A stretch of DNA of 64,000 bases from Myxococcales bacterium (GTDB taxonomy: Bacteria; Myxococcota_A; Polyangia; Polyangiales; Polyangiaceae), in assembly GCA_016191785.1 (NCBI GenBank), contig JACPVJ010000184.1:62001-126000 (forward strand), in the 5' to 3' direction. How positions within the stretch are numbered: the first letter of the stretch is position 1; each line of letters opens with the position of its first letter. The position numbers and the translations under genes are program-made. Under the pieces are notes generated by a model. The model did no database searches and was not told the DNA's origin. It saw only the letters and a program-made list of their open reading frames with translations. This document shows, in pieces, positions 1-7,981 of the stretch.

Positions 1-2
1 TG

Positions 3-2363
3 AAGCACCGCCCGGCCGAGTTCTCGACCACCGAGGGCGCGACCGCCGACGTCGAGATGGTGCAATCGTCCGACACCGCCCACGAGTTCTGGCTGGGCGA
101 GCTGAACCCGGTGCGCGCCATCGCCACCGGGCGGGTCCGAGCGCGCGGGGACGTGGCCAGCGCGCTCAAGCTGCTGCCGGCGATTCGCCCGGCGTTTCGC
201 ATCTACCCCGACGTGCTCCGGGAGCTCGGGCTGGCGGAGGTGGCCGGCCCGAGCAAGCGACGACACCGCCTCGACTGGAAGCGCTTCTTGACGCGTCTCG
301 GTCGCCCCGGTGCAAAAGCCCCGCACGGCCTCGAAGACACGCGACCGCCGACCCAGGCCGAGCCCGTGGTGCCGGCCACCGAGGCAAGGCCCCTGCCCGA
401 CGACGAGCCCGCGCTGCGCGTGGAGATGCTGGGCCGCATGCACTTGATCCGCGAGCTCGAGGAGCGACTGGCCGCCGAGTGGCACGCCGGCGCCTTGCCC
501 ACCGCGGCCATCCACCTGAGCACCGGGCAAGAGGGCGTCGCCGTGGGCGTGTGCTTCGCGCTGCGTCGCGACGACGTGATCGCCACCACGCACCGCGGGC
601 ACGGCCACATGCTCGCCAAGGGGGCGCCGGCCGATCGCATGATGGCCGAGATCTTCGGGAAAGAGACCGGGCTGTGCGCGGGGAAGGGCGGCAGCATGCA
701 CGTGACCGACGCCAGCGTGGGCGCCATCGGTGCCAACGGCATCGTGGGCGCGTCCCCACTCATGGCGCTGGGCGCGGCGCTGGCGTTCTCGCACCAAGAG
801 CGCGACGCGGTGGCGGTGGCATTCCTGGGCGACGGCGCGACCAACCAGGGCATGTTCCACGAGGCGCTGAACCTGGCGTCGGTCTGGAAGCTCCCGGTGC
901 TGTTCGTGATCGAGAACAACGGTTACGGCGAGTTCACGCCGCAGTCCGGTTCGACCAACCTGCCCCGGCTGGCCGAGCGCGCTCGCAGCTACGGGATGCC
1001 CGGGGTCACCGTGGACGGCAACGACGTGGGCGAGGTGCACCGGGCGGCGAGCGAGCTCGTGGCGCGCGCCCGCGCGGGTGACGGGCCGGCGCTGCTCGAG
1101 TGCGTGACCTATCGCTGGCGTGGCCACATGGAGGGCGACGCGCAGAGCTATCGCTCGGCGGCCGAGCTCGAAGCGTGGAAGGCCAAGGACCCGTGCGTGC
1201 AGCTGAGGGACCGGCTGATCGCGGAGCGTGTGATCGACGCGCCGAAGGCTCAGGCGATCTCGGACGAGGCCCGCCGGGCCGTCGATGCGGCGATCGATTT
1301 CGCGCGTCGTTCCCCCGAGCCCGAGCCGTCTGCGCTGATCACCCACGTGTTCTCCCCCGAGCCGAACCGCGTCGACGCCGACCCGGCGGGGCCGTACGAG
1401 ACGGTCACCGCGTCGGCCGCCATCAACCGTGCGCTGCGCGAAGAGATGCAGCGCGATCCGAGCGTGCTCTTGCTCGGTGAAGACATCACCCTGGGCGGGT
1501 ACCTGGCGGTGACGAAGGGGCTGGTCGAAGACTTCGGCACGCGGCGGGTGCGCGACACACCGATCAGCGAGAACGCCATCGTCGGTGGGGCAGTGGGCGC
1601 CGCCATGAATGGCCTCAGGCCCGTGGCCGAGATCTTGTTCTCGGACTTCCTCACGGTGTGCGCCGACCCGCTGGTGAACCAGGCCGCCAAGCTGCGCTAC
1701 ATGTCGGGTGGGCAGTACTCGGTGCCGATGGTGGTGCGCACGCCGGGCGGCGCCGGGCTGGGCATGGCCGCGCAGCACTCGCAGTCCCTCGAGTCGTGGT
1801 TCATGAACGTCCCCGGTCTGATCATCGCGGCGCCGGGCACGGTGCGGGACTGTCGCGCGCTGCTCAAGGCGGCGATTCGCTCGGACAACCCGGTGCTGTT
1901 CTTCGAGCACAAGCTGCTCTACCTGACCGAGGGCTCGATCCCCGTCGCCGACGACGTGGCCCCCCTCGGGGTCGCGAAGGTGGTGCGCTCGGGTGGCGAC
2001 GTCACGCTGGTGGCGCTGTCGTACATGGTCCAGGTGGCGCTCGAAGCCGCGGCGGTGCTGGCCAAGGAAGGCATCGAGGTCGAGGTCATCGATCCGCGCA
2101 CCGTGGTGCCGCTCGACACCGAGACCATCCTCACCTCGGTGGAGAAGACCCGGCGGCTGATCACCCTGGAAGAGAGCCCCGTGCGGGGCGGCTTCGGGGC
2201 CGAGGTGGTGGCGCGGGTCGCGACGCGCGCGCACGGCCTGCTCGCATCGGCGCCGCTCCGCATCGGCGCCGGCGATCACCCGATCGCCTACAACAAGGCC
2301 CTCGAGTGCCTGAGCATCCCGGACGTCGCGCGCGTCGTGGCGGCGGTGAGGGGCGGGGTCTAG
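3..2363 (+). CDS. SCP2-like / 2-oxoacid dehydrogenase E1 alpha-beta fusion, 5'-partial
   Basis: The reading frame is open from the left edge, so the real start lies outside the window; an in-frame ATG is at 57 and residues are counted from it. The first ~70 residues, plus the 18 codons before them, look like the end of an SCP2 sterol-carrier-like domain (FWLGELNP, AIATGRVRARGD). A ~45-residue Pro/charged linker follows. Residues ~120-430 are a thiamine-diphosphate E1 alpha domain with the GDGATNQG...ENN cofactor motif at ~258-288, and ~448-768 an E1 beta domain (LLGEDI, RTPGGAG). E1 decarboxylates a 2-oxoacid and passes the acyl group to a lipoyl E2. No E2 or E3 is in the window, so pyruvate, branched-chain and acetoin substrates all stay open. 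Its stop codon abuts the stop of the convergent next gene. E1 assignment is firm; the SCP2 call is by eye. Confidence 0.85.
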   Translation, partial: KHRPAEFSTTEGATADVEMVQSSDTAHEFWLGELNPVRAIATGRVRARGDVASALKLLPAIRPAFRIYPDVLRELGLAEVAGPSKRRHRLDWKRFLTRLGRPGAKAPHGLEDTRPPTQAEPVVPATEARPLPDDEPALRVEMLGRMHLIRELEERLAAEWHAGALPTAAIHLSTGQEGVAVGVCFALRRDDVIATTHRGHGHMLAKGAPADRMMAEIFGKETGLCAGKGGSMHVTDASVGAIGANGIVGASPLMALGAALAFSHQERDAVAVAFLGDGATNQGMFHEALNLASVWKLPVLFVIENNGYGEFTPQSGSTNLPRLAERARSYGMPGVTVDGNDVGEVHRAASELVARARAGDGPALLECVTYRWRGHMEGDAQSYRSAAELEAWKAKDPCVQLRDRLIAERVIDAPKAQAISDEARRAVDAAIDFARRSPEPEPSALITHVFSPEPNRVDADPAGPYETVTASAAINRALREEMQRDPSVLLLGEDITLGGYLAVTKGLVEDFGTRRVRDTPISENAIVGGAVGAAMNGLRPVAEILFSDFLTVCADPLVNQAAKLRYMSGGQYSVPMVVRTPGGAGLGMAAQHSQSLESWFMNVPGLIIAAPGTVRDCRALLKAAIRSDNPVLFFEHKLLYLTEGSIPVADDVAPLGVAKVVRSGGDVTLVALSYMVQVALEAAAVLAKEGIEVEVIDPRTVVPLDTETILTSVEKTRRLITLEESPVRGGFGAEVVARVATRAHGLLASAPLRIGAGDHPIAYNKALECLSIPDVARVVAAVRGGV

Positions 2364-3611
2364 TCAGCTGAGCACGCCGGGGGCCAAGAGGAAGAGCAGG
2401 CCGAAGCTCACGAGCAGCACGCCGCTCACCGCCTTCAGCACCTTGGCGCCCCGCTCGCTCAGCGCGAGTCGGTGTAGCGTGAGCGCGTAGGCGGCGACGA
2501 TCAGCGCCAACGGCACGACGTACGCGACGTTGTACAAGGCCAGGTAGCCAAACCGCGCCGCGCCCGACAGATCGCTGCGGAGGGTGAGGATTCGCGTGAA
2601 CACCGCCGGCAAGCCCAGCGTGCAGCCGAGCTCGATCAGATTCACCAGGAAAGCGAGGACGGTGATGCCGAGGAACGCCGCCGGCAGGCTGGCGGACCCG
2701 GCGATGGCGCGCATGCGGCGAAACAGGCTCGGCTTGGCCTTTTCGGGGATCATCAGCGACACGCCCTGCTTGAACCAGAACAACTCTTTCAGGTTGATGA
2801 GGCCCGTGCTCAGCACCACCAGCCCGAGCACGACGGTGACCGGGCGCGACAGGCCCGCAAGCGCGAACAGGCCGATCCACGCGGTCATGAACACGAAGTA
2901 GACGACGCCCGAAGCAACCACGAAGGTGCCGCCGAACAGCAGCAAGCGCCGTCGCGACTTCACGTGCACCAGGATGCTGAGCAGCACGAGCAGTACCCAC
3001 ATGGCGCACGGGTTCACGCCGTCGACCAAGCCGACCAAGAGCGCGAAGGCCGGCAGCGAGATCGCGGTGGGGTCGACGGTCCCGATCAGCGGGAGCGTGA
3101 CCGAGCGGACGTCGTGCTCGGTCACCGGAGCTCCGCCGCGCGCGATTGCTTCGCGGACCTCCGCTTCGGTGGGTGGGCCGTTGTAGCCGACGACGTACGC
3201 ACGCTCGATCACGAAGGTCGGGACGCCGACGGCGCCGGCGCCGAGCTCGCGCATCTTCGCGATGAAGCGCGCGCGGCCAGCGGGGTCCTGTCGCACCTCG
3301 ACGCGCTCGACGTCGACGCCTGGGTCGCGGGCAAGGGCGTCGACGAAGGGCTTGGCGGCTTCGCAGTGAGGGCAGCCCACGCCCCAGAAGAACGCGAGTC
3401 GGAGCTTCGGAGAGGGCTGCGCGAGCGCGGGTGCGGGTGCGCTCGGAGCGCTGGCGTCGGGCTCGTCGTCGAGCTCCGACAGGTCGATCGGGCAGGTGCC
3501 GACCTCTTTGACGCAGTCCTCGTCGGCGTCCTGGATCGCGCCATCGGTCGGGGCTGCGCCGGCCACCGTTGCCCACAGCACGATCAGCAGGATCACCCAG
3601 CTCTGCCTCAC
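2364..3611 (-). CDS. Thioredoxin-fold / CcdA-DsbD-like transmembrane thiol protein
   Basis: A signal peptide or anchor (residues ~5-20) is followed by a thioredoxin-fold domain with a CPHC active site near residues 80-83. The C-terminal half has about six membrane helices of the CcdA/DsbD type, with the two expected helix cysteines in NPCAMWVLL and LIELGCTLGLP. Such proteins move reducing equivalents across the inner membrane to periplasmic thiols. CPHC, rather than CGPC, is the DsbA-like dipeptide. I chose the GTG at 3611 because it overlaps the upstream stop as GTGA, has a purine-rich AAGGGGG stretch just before it, and begins the signal peptide directly. It is co-transcribed with the small CPHC protein upstream, a likely redox partner. 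Family is confident; the direction of electron flow is not known. Confidence 0.85.
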   Translation of the reverse strand: MRQSWVILLIVLWATVAGAAPTDGAIQDADEDCVKEVGTCPIDLSELDDEPDASAPSAPAPALAQPSPKLRLAFFWGVGCPHCEAAKPFVDALARDPGVDVERVEVRQDPAGRARFIAKMRELGAGAVGVPTFVIERAYVVGYNGPPTEAEVREAIARGGAPVTEHDVRSVTLPLIGTVDPTAISLPAFALLVGLVDGVNPCAMWVLLVLLSILVHVKSRRRLLLFGGTFVVASGVVYFVFMTAWIGLFALAGLSRPVTVVLGLVVLSTGLINLKELFWFKQGVSLMIPEKAKPSLFRRMRAIAGSASLPAAFLGITVLAFLVNLIELGCTLGLPAVFTRILTLRSDLSGAARFGYLALYNVAYVVPLALIVAAYALTLHRLALSERGAKVLKAVSGVLLVSFGLLFLLAPGVLS

Positions 3612-3973
3612 CGCGCCCCCTTGCAGTCGGCGATCATCTGCTGGACGCACTTCTCGGTCTCACCTGCAATCCAGCCCATCACGTGGCGATTGCCGCAGAC
3701 GAAGAGCGGTACGCCGGGGTCACGGATCTTCAGGCGCTTCACCGCCTGGATGAACCGGCGCCGCCCCTCCGGGTCTTTCTTCACCTCCCAGGACTCGAAG
3801 ACGAGGCCGCGGTGTTGCTTCGCGAGCTTTGCGACTAAGGGCTTGGCCTTCTCGCAGTGCGGGCAATCGAACGCATAGAAGAACGAGAACGTCGGGCGCT
3901 CGTCAGCGACCAGCGCCGAGGGCCAAACCAAGAGCGCGAGCCAGACGAAGAGGCGTCGGGATGGGTCGAACAT
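3608..3973 (-). CDS. Small exported thioredoxin-like protein (CPHC)
   Basis: This is a 121-residue protein with an N-terminal signal peptide (LFVWLALLVWPSALVA) and a thioredoxin-like domain whose active site is CPHC in FYAFDCPHCEKAKP. A cis-proline-type segment (PGVPLFVCG) lies in the expected place. It probably acts as a periplasmic disulfide carrier. The ATG at 3973 has a GGAGG ribosome site 4 bases upstream, which excludes the longer in-frame extension. Its stop overlaps the GTG of the membrane thiol protein, and both share DPEGRRRF/DPAGRARF-like stretches after the active site. The two may therefore be related duplicates, one soluble and one tethered to a membrane electron conduit. Confidence 0.85.
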   Translation of the reverse strand: MFDPSRRLFVWLALLVWPSALVADERPTFSFFYAFDCPHCEKAKPLVAKLAKQHRGLVFESWEVKKDPEGRRRFIQAVKRLKIRDPGVPLFVCGNRHVMGWIAGETEKCVQQMIADCKGAR

Positions 3974-4090
3974 GTCGCCTCCGCCCGACCGTGGCTGCAT
4001 TCGGTGTGCCAGCGCCCCGGAACGGCAACCCCACCACGGCACCGGCACTCGCTGCGTGCTGCTGCGTGCCGCCTGCAAGCCGTGCGCGGG

Positions 4091-4333
4091 CTACTTGGTC
4101 GGGGGTGGAGCTTCCAGGCAGGGCTTCGCCGCCGTCGCCGCCGCGTCCGGGCCCGCGCTGGCCGCGGTCGGGAGCTGCACCTTCAGGCAGGGCCGCGGCT
4201 CGCCGCCGTCACTCACCCACGCGACGCTGAGGCAGGGCTGCGACGCCTTCTCGCAGCTCGTGACCGCGAGCCCCGCTAGCGCTGAGACCATCAGCAGCCG
4301 ACGCCGCGCCAAGATGGCGTCGCGATCGGTCAC
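4091..4333 (-). CDS. Small twin-Arg-like lipoprotein with repeated PCL motifs
   Basis: This is an 80-residue protein. A GTG start at 4333 gives RRRLLMVSALAGLAVTSC, an export signal ending in a lipobox-like cysteine. The mature part is only ~50 residues and holds three spaced PCL tripeptides (QPCLSV, RPCLKV, KPCLEA) separated by Ala/Pro-rich sequence. I do not recognise the function. The repeated PCL spacing might bind metal or be post-translationally modified, but nothing here shows it. There is no strong ribosome site before the GTG, so the start is uncertain. It stands alone between the thiol pair and a cluster of small plus-strand genes. Confidence 0.5.
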   Translation of the reverse strand: MTDRDAILARRRLLMVSALAGLAVTSCEKASQPCLSVAWVSDGGEPRPCLKVQLPTAASAGPDAAATAAKPCLEAPPPTK

Positions 4334-4542
4334 CTTGCACCGCCGCGGTTCACCTTCGAGTCGGCGCCGTCGGCGCGGGCGGGGCTGCGTGGCTTGCGTG
4401 GTGCCATGGGTCACTTGTACTGTGAGTACCACGCCTCGGGGAGCGTTCGCGAAGGCGTTGGGCGCCCCCAATCCGGTTGTCGAGCCGCGCCCGGGCCGCC
4501 GCAAACAGATCGGCGTGCTCGCGGGTGGTGAGGGTGATCGAG

Positions 4543-4890
4543 ATGGTGGTTCCTGCTTCAAGTGAAAATCCCAGAGCGACGAGCGACGACCCAAGCGCGC
4601 GCCCTCGCCGCAACACGCGTGGTGAGGCGAGGTTCGCGGTCGCGCTGGCGCTCTCCGCTCTCCCGGGCTGCGCGGGCAGCCCGGCCGAGCACGACCCGAG
4701 CTCTCGTGCTGATCACGTCCAACCGTCTGCAGCCGCCGGCGCACCCCCGGCCGCTCCGGGCGACGACGGCTGTGGCTGTCGCGTGCCCGGGCCGCAGCAC
4801 CCGCGCCCAGCCGTGTCGTGGCCGTTGGTTGCAGCTCTGGCGCTGTTGGGTCTGCGTCGCCGTGGCGACGGAAAGAAGGCGGTGAGGTGA
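4543..4890 (+). CDS. Short secreted protein with MYXO-CTERM-like tail
   Basis: The C-terminus has the three-part sorting signal of myxobacteria: a Cys motif (DDGCGCRVPG), a hydrophobic helix (WPLVAALALLGL) and an Arg cluster (RRRG). Such tails are thought to anchor proteins at the cell surface after processing. Upstream is a weak hydrophobic segment ending in LPGC that could be a lipoprotein signal, so the mature chain would be only ~60 Pro/Ala-rich residues. The start is unsure: the ATG at 4543 is the first that includes the hydrophobic segment, and the region before it is not strongly coding. The stop overlaps the next ATG as TGATG, which suggests coupling. Confidence 0.45.
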   Translation: MVVPASSENPRATSDDPSARPRRNTRGEARFAVALALSALPGCAGSPAEHDPSSRADHVQPSAAAGAPPAAPGDDGCGCRVPGPQHPRPAVSWPLVAALALLGLRRRGDGKKAVR

Positions 4891-5072
4891 TGGGTGGCAA
4901 AGGTGGACTGGGCAGGAGGGCGACCCGCGGTGCGTTCTCGGTCTTCGCGGCGGGCGCGGTGGCGTGCGCTAGAGACGACGGCGCTGCTACTCCGAAGGCG
5001 CCGCCCGATGCTATGCCAGAGAGCACGCGGGCCTCGGCGTGCGCGAGGAGCGGTGCTATCCATTGGCTATGA
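4890..5072 (+). CDS. Possible small lipoprotein of unknown function
   Basis: This is a 60-residue frame beginning with an ATG that overlaps the preceding stop (TGATG). It has a basic N-terminus, a short hydrophobic stretch (GAFSVFAAGAVA) and then Cys-Ala-Arg-Asp-Asp, which could be a lipidation site. The rest is Ala/Pro-rich and ends by overlapping the antitoxin gene start by 4 bases. No family is recognised. The coupling to both neighbours argues that it is translated, but the signal is short and coding evidence is thin. Confidence 0.3.
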   Translation: MGGKGGLGRRATRGAFSVFAAGAVACARDDGAATPKAPPDAMPESTRASACARSGAIHWL

Positions 5073-5296
5073 ACGCCCTGAAGGCGCACGTGAAGAACGG
5101 GCAGATCGTGCTCGATGAGCCAACGGAGCTCGCCGAGGGGATGCCGGTCAGCGTGTACTTGTGTGACTCGACCGGAGACTCGCTGAGCGATGACGAGCGC
5201 GCGGCCCTGCACCGGTCGATCCGACGCGGCCTCGCGCAGGCCAACGCCGGGGAGCTGATCGACGCGGACGAGGTCCTGGCCGAGCTCGAGCGCTAG
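5069..5296 (+). CDS. Antitoxin-like protein (addiction-module component), orphan
   Basis: This is a 75-residue acidic protein. The N-terminal half (KAHVKNGQIVLDEPTELAEG) is a small beta-rich segment typical of antitoxins that precede ParE/RelE toxins. The C-terminal half is helical and acidic (GELIDADEVLAELER), the usual toxin-wrapping tail. The ATG at 5069 was chosen because the family normally begins a few residues before KAHVKNGQ. Normally a toxin gene would follow within a few bases. Here only a start and about ten codons of a toxin-like reading frame follow, so the antitoxin seems to be an orphan. Confidence 0.7.
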   Translation: MNALKAHVKNGQIVLDEPTELAEGMPVSVYLCDSTGDSLSDDERAALHRSIRRGLAQANAGELIDADEVLAELER

Positions 5297-5297
5297 C

Positions 5298-5330
5298 GTG
5301 GTCGTCCGTTTCGCTCCCGAAGCCAGCCAG
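5298..5330 (+). pseudogene. Remnant of a ParE/RelE-type toxin start
   Basis: One base after the antitoxin stop there is a GTG that begins VVRFAPEA, which matches the usual opening of ParE-family toxins. The similarity stops after about ten codons, where the DNA becomes the 3' end of the oppositely oriented amidohydrolase gene. The position is exactly where a toxin gene should start. I infer that the toxin was lost by deletion. The match is short and could be chance. Confidence 0.35.
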
Positions 5331-5348
5331 CCAGTCGGCGCGAGCGGC

Positions 5349-7046
5349 TCACGGGCACTTGGTCAGCGGGGCGATGGGCGAGAACGGGCCGCCGGAGGGC
5401 TTCACCGTGTCGTCGTAGCTCTTGAGCGCGCTGACCAACGCGGCGCGGTACTCGGTGTAGGTCTGGTTCAGCTTGTCGGCGGTCGACGCTTCGGCGGCGC
5501 ACAAGAACTTGTCGACGCCGCACAGCGGCAGCGCCTCGCAGCCCGGCGTGGACGGGCCCGCCGCCTCGAGGGCCTTGTCACCGTACAGCACGCGCCCGTC
5601 GACCATGGTCACCCGAACCGTGGCGGGGGTGGCCGCCAGCACCGCGTCGTAGGCGTTGCTCGCGTTGCCCGGCACCACGAACAGGTCGGCGCGCTTGCCC
5701 ACCTCGAGGGAGCCGACGTACTTGTCGACGCCCAGCACCCGCGCGCCTTCGATCGTGCCCATTTCGACGATCTTCTTCGTGCTCAGCTTGTCGCCCCACT
5801 TGCTGTTGTCGTAGCCATCGGCGAAGCGCAGCTCGTCGAGCATGTTCACGCTGCCCCCCAGCGCCCAGTCGGGCCCGAGCGCGATCTTCTTCACGCCGGC
5901 GGCCATCGCCGCCGGAATGTCGGTGGTGGCGGCGTAGAGGAAGACGTTGGACTTCGGCGACCACACGAGCCCCATGTTCGCCGTGGCCATGGTCTGGAAG
6001 TGGGTGGTTTGTAGCGCCGTGCCGTGCACGATCGTCACGTGGCTGTTGATCAGGCAGCCGCTGGCGGCGTTCGACAGCGATGTGAACTCGTTGAGCGCCG
6101 GGCCGTCGGTGCCCTCGGCCACGTGCACCACGAAGGTGTCGCCGGCCTGGATGGCGTTGCAGACGGTGGTGGCGTCGCTGCCCGAGGGCACAGCGATGGC
6201 GGTGCGGACCGGGTCGATGTTGGGCGTCTCGAGATCGTTGTACGCGGTGTCGATGGTGCGAACCAACGACGCGAAGCACTTGCGCTCGCCGGCGGCGACC
6301 AGGAAGGACGTCGTGCCCGCGATCAGCGCCTTGGTCTCGGCGAACTTGTTCATCTCGCACGCCACGTTCGAGCCCGAGGCCGACTCGAGCGCCTGCTTCG
6401 CGTCGACGGTCTGGGTGTAGCGCGGTTCCTTGCTGGGGTCGGTCCAGTGGTTGTGGTTCGTATATAGCTTCTGAGGCGTCCAGTCGGACTCGTCGAACAG
6501 GTTGAACAGGCCGTGGTTGTGCGGGTCGATCAGGCCGGGAACGATCACCCCGTTGGTCTCGATCACGGTTGCGCCCGTGGCCCCCGGTTGCGAGCTGCAC
6601 GAAGCCGCCACGCAGGTGATGTTCTTGCTCTCGACCAGCACCTCGCCCGCGAGGGCGCCCGACGGCGTGATGACCGCGCCCTTGAGCAGGAAGCGATCGG
6701 GCGCACCCTTGGTGAGCGTGGCGGGCGGGCTCGTGATCCCGCCGGTCCCACCGGTGCCGCCGCCGGTCCCCCCGGTGCTGCCGCCGCTGCCGCCGGTGCT
6801 GCCGCCAGTGCCGCCGGTACTGCCGCCGCTGCCGCCGGTACTGCCGGCCACTCCACCGCCCCCCGCCGCTCCACCGCCCCCGGCGAGCCCGCCACCTCCG
6901 CCGGCTGCCCCACCGCTGCCGCCGGCAGCGCCCTGGTTGCCGCTACCCCCGGTGTTGATTCCTCCCCCTCCGCTGCCTTCGCCTCCGCAGCTCACCGCGG
7001 TCAGGAGCCAGGGAAGCGCGACGAGGGACCAGAGGATTGGGCGCAT
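5349..7046 (-). CDS. Amidohydrolase-family lipoprotein with Gly-rich tether
   Basis: This is a 565-residue protein. The ATG at 7046 opens directly on a lipoprotein signal (LLTAVSC). A tether of ~90 residues made almost only of Gly, Ser, Thr and Ala (GGTGGSTGGSGG type) follows. The catalytic part is a metal-dependent TIM-barrel amidohydrolase: DPHNHG gives the first metal ligands, then HVAEG, VHGTAL and LGPDWALGG supply later histidines and the aspartate, and a RADLFVVPG-type C-terminal segment completes the composite domain. It would hydrolyse C-N bonds in small molecules at the cell surface or periplasm; the substrate is unknown. It converges on the antitoxin/toxin remnant. Confidence 0.85.
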   Translation of the reverse strand: MRPILWSLVALPWLLTAVSCGGEGSGGGGINTGGSGNQGAAGGSGGAAGGGGGLAGGGGAAGGGGVAGSTGGSGGSTGGTGGSTGGSGGSTGGTGGGTGGTGGITSPPATLTKGAPDRFLLKGAVITPSGALAGEVLVESKNITCVAASCSSQPGATGATVIETNGVIVPGLIDPHNHGLFNLFDESDWTPQKLYTNHNHWTDPSKEPRYTQTVDAKQALESASGSNVACEMNKFAETKALIAGTTSFLVAAGERKCFASLVRTIDTAYNDLETPNIDPVRTAIAVPSGSDATTVCNAIQAGDTFVVHVAEGTDGPALNEFTSLSNAASGCLINSHVTIVHGTALQTTHFQTMATANMGLVWSPKSNVFLYAATTDIPAAMAAGVKKIALGPDWALGGSVNMLDELRFADGYDNSKWGDKLSTKKIVEMGTIEGARVLGVDKYVGSLEVGKRADLFVVPGNASNAYDAVLAATPATVRVTMVDGRVLYGDKALEAAGPSTPGCEALPLCGVDKFLCAAEASTADKLNQTYTEYRAALVSALKSYDDTVKPSGGPFSPIAPLTKCP

Positions 7047-7155
7047 TGTCCAACGATAACAGGGTCCGGGGCACCGGGCAGCCGCTCCCCCGCGGCGGCC
7101 GAAAACAGCCGTTACGCTGGCATTGTTCGACGCACGAGGGTATTTGCTTCGGCCG

Positions 7156-7797
7156 ATGGGCATCGACGAGCAGCGCCTTCCCGCGAAGAAAGACGTCGTG
7201 CTCGCTCTGCTCGAGCAGAGCGACGTGTTCGTTCACCTCGACCCGCGACCGGAAGAGGTCCGCGTCCCGCAGTGGTTCAAGAAGCAAGCGCATCTCGTCC
7301 TGCAGATCGGCCTGAACCTGCCCGTTCCGATCCGTGATCTCGAGGTGAGCGACGACAGCATCTCGTGCACGCTCAGCTTCAACCGCTCGCCGTTCCCCTG
7401 CTTCCTCCCGTGGAAGAGCATCTATGCCCTGGTCGGCTCCGACGGGCGCGCCATGGTTTGGCCCGACGACATCCCGCCCGAGGTCGCGGCCCAGGCTGCG
7501 AAGGCCGCCGCCGCGGTGGAAGAGAAGGCGGCGAAGCGCGCACACCTGCGCGCCGTCTCCGCGGACGGTGCGCCAGCGCCCTCCGAGCCTGCGCCGGCGC
7601 CGACCCCCATTCCCGCGCTCGCCGAGGTGGCCAGCGATCCTGCTCCAGCGCCCATCGCTGCCGGCGAGGGGATCAGCGAAGACGCGCCCCGCGCGTCCAC
7701 CACTCCCGACGCGAGCTCACCGCGAGCTGCGCCGTCCGATCCGCCCGCGCCGAAGGGGAAGAAGCCACTGCCCCCCTGGTTGCGTGTGGTGAAGTGA
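7156..7797 (+). CDS. sspB: SspB-type ClpXP adaptor (stringent starvation protein B family)
   Basis: Residues ~15-100 match the SspB substrate-binding domain (VRVPQWFKKQAHLVLQIG, LSFNRSPFPCFLPWKSIYAL). SspB delivers ssrA-tagged peptides from stalled ribosomes to the ClpXP protease. A long Ala/Pro-rich linker (~95 residues) leads to the very C-terminus, which ends in LRVVK, the same five residues as the E. coli SspB ClpX-docking tail as I know it. The ATG at 7156 is preferred over a TTG at 7123 on codon grounds; no strong ribosome site marks either. It is divergent from the amidohydrolase and has no operon partner. Confidence 0.85.
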   Translation: MGIDEQRLPAKKDVVLALLEQSDVFVHLDPRPEEVRVPQWFKKQAHLVLQIGLNLPVPIRDLEVSDDSISCTLSFNRSPFPCFLPWKSIYALVGSDGRAMVWPDDIPPEVAAQAAKAAAAVEEKAAKRAHLRAVSADGAPAPSEPAPAPTPIPALAEVASDPAPAPIAAGEGISEDAPRASTTPDASSPRAAPSDPPAPKGKKPLPPWLRVVK

Positions 7798-7981
7798 GCT
7801 GAGAGGCCGAGGAAGTATCGGTTCGTCGTGCTTCGGCCCCTGCGTCCGCCCGGGCTGGCGTGCGCGAGGCGCGAGGGCAACGCGCACGGCTCGACGGGAA
7901 AGCGTCGGTGCGGGCAGCGCAAGCGCACCGTTCGGACATCGGCGGTGTGGCGCCAGAGCGGCGGCGGCGTCAGGCGCAGAG

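Noticed and set aside
2161-3576. Long minus-strand frame overlapping the E1 and CcdA genes (471 codons)
   Set aside because: Arg/Pro-rich, no motifs, and shifted against two firm genes; a by-product of high GC.
4350-4616. 88-codon minus-strand frame before the PCL lipoprotein
   Set aside because: A short charged helix (EHADLFAAARARLDN) is suggestive, but there is no ribosome site or known domain, and the MYXO-CTERM frame on the other strand overlaps it.
5298-6014. Plus-strand frame running on from the toxin-like start for 238 codons
   Set aside because: After ~10 codons it is only antisense to the amidohydrolase; reading it as a fused toxin is not supported.
6730-6965. CRISPR-like or tandem repeat array
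   Set aside because: The repeats are in frame and encode the Gly/Ser/Thr tether; there are no unique spacers or cas genes anywhere in the window.
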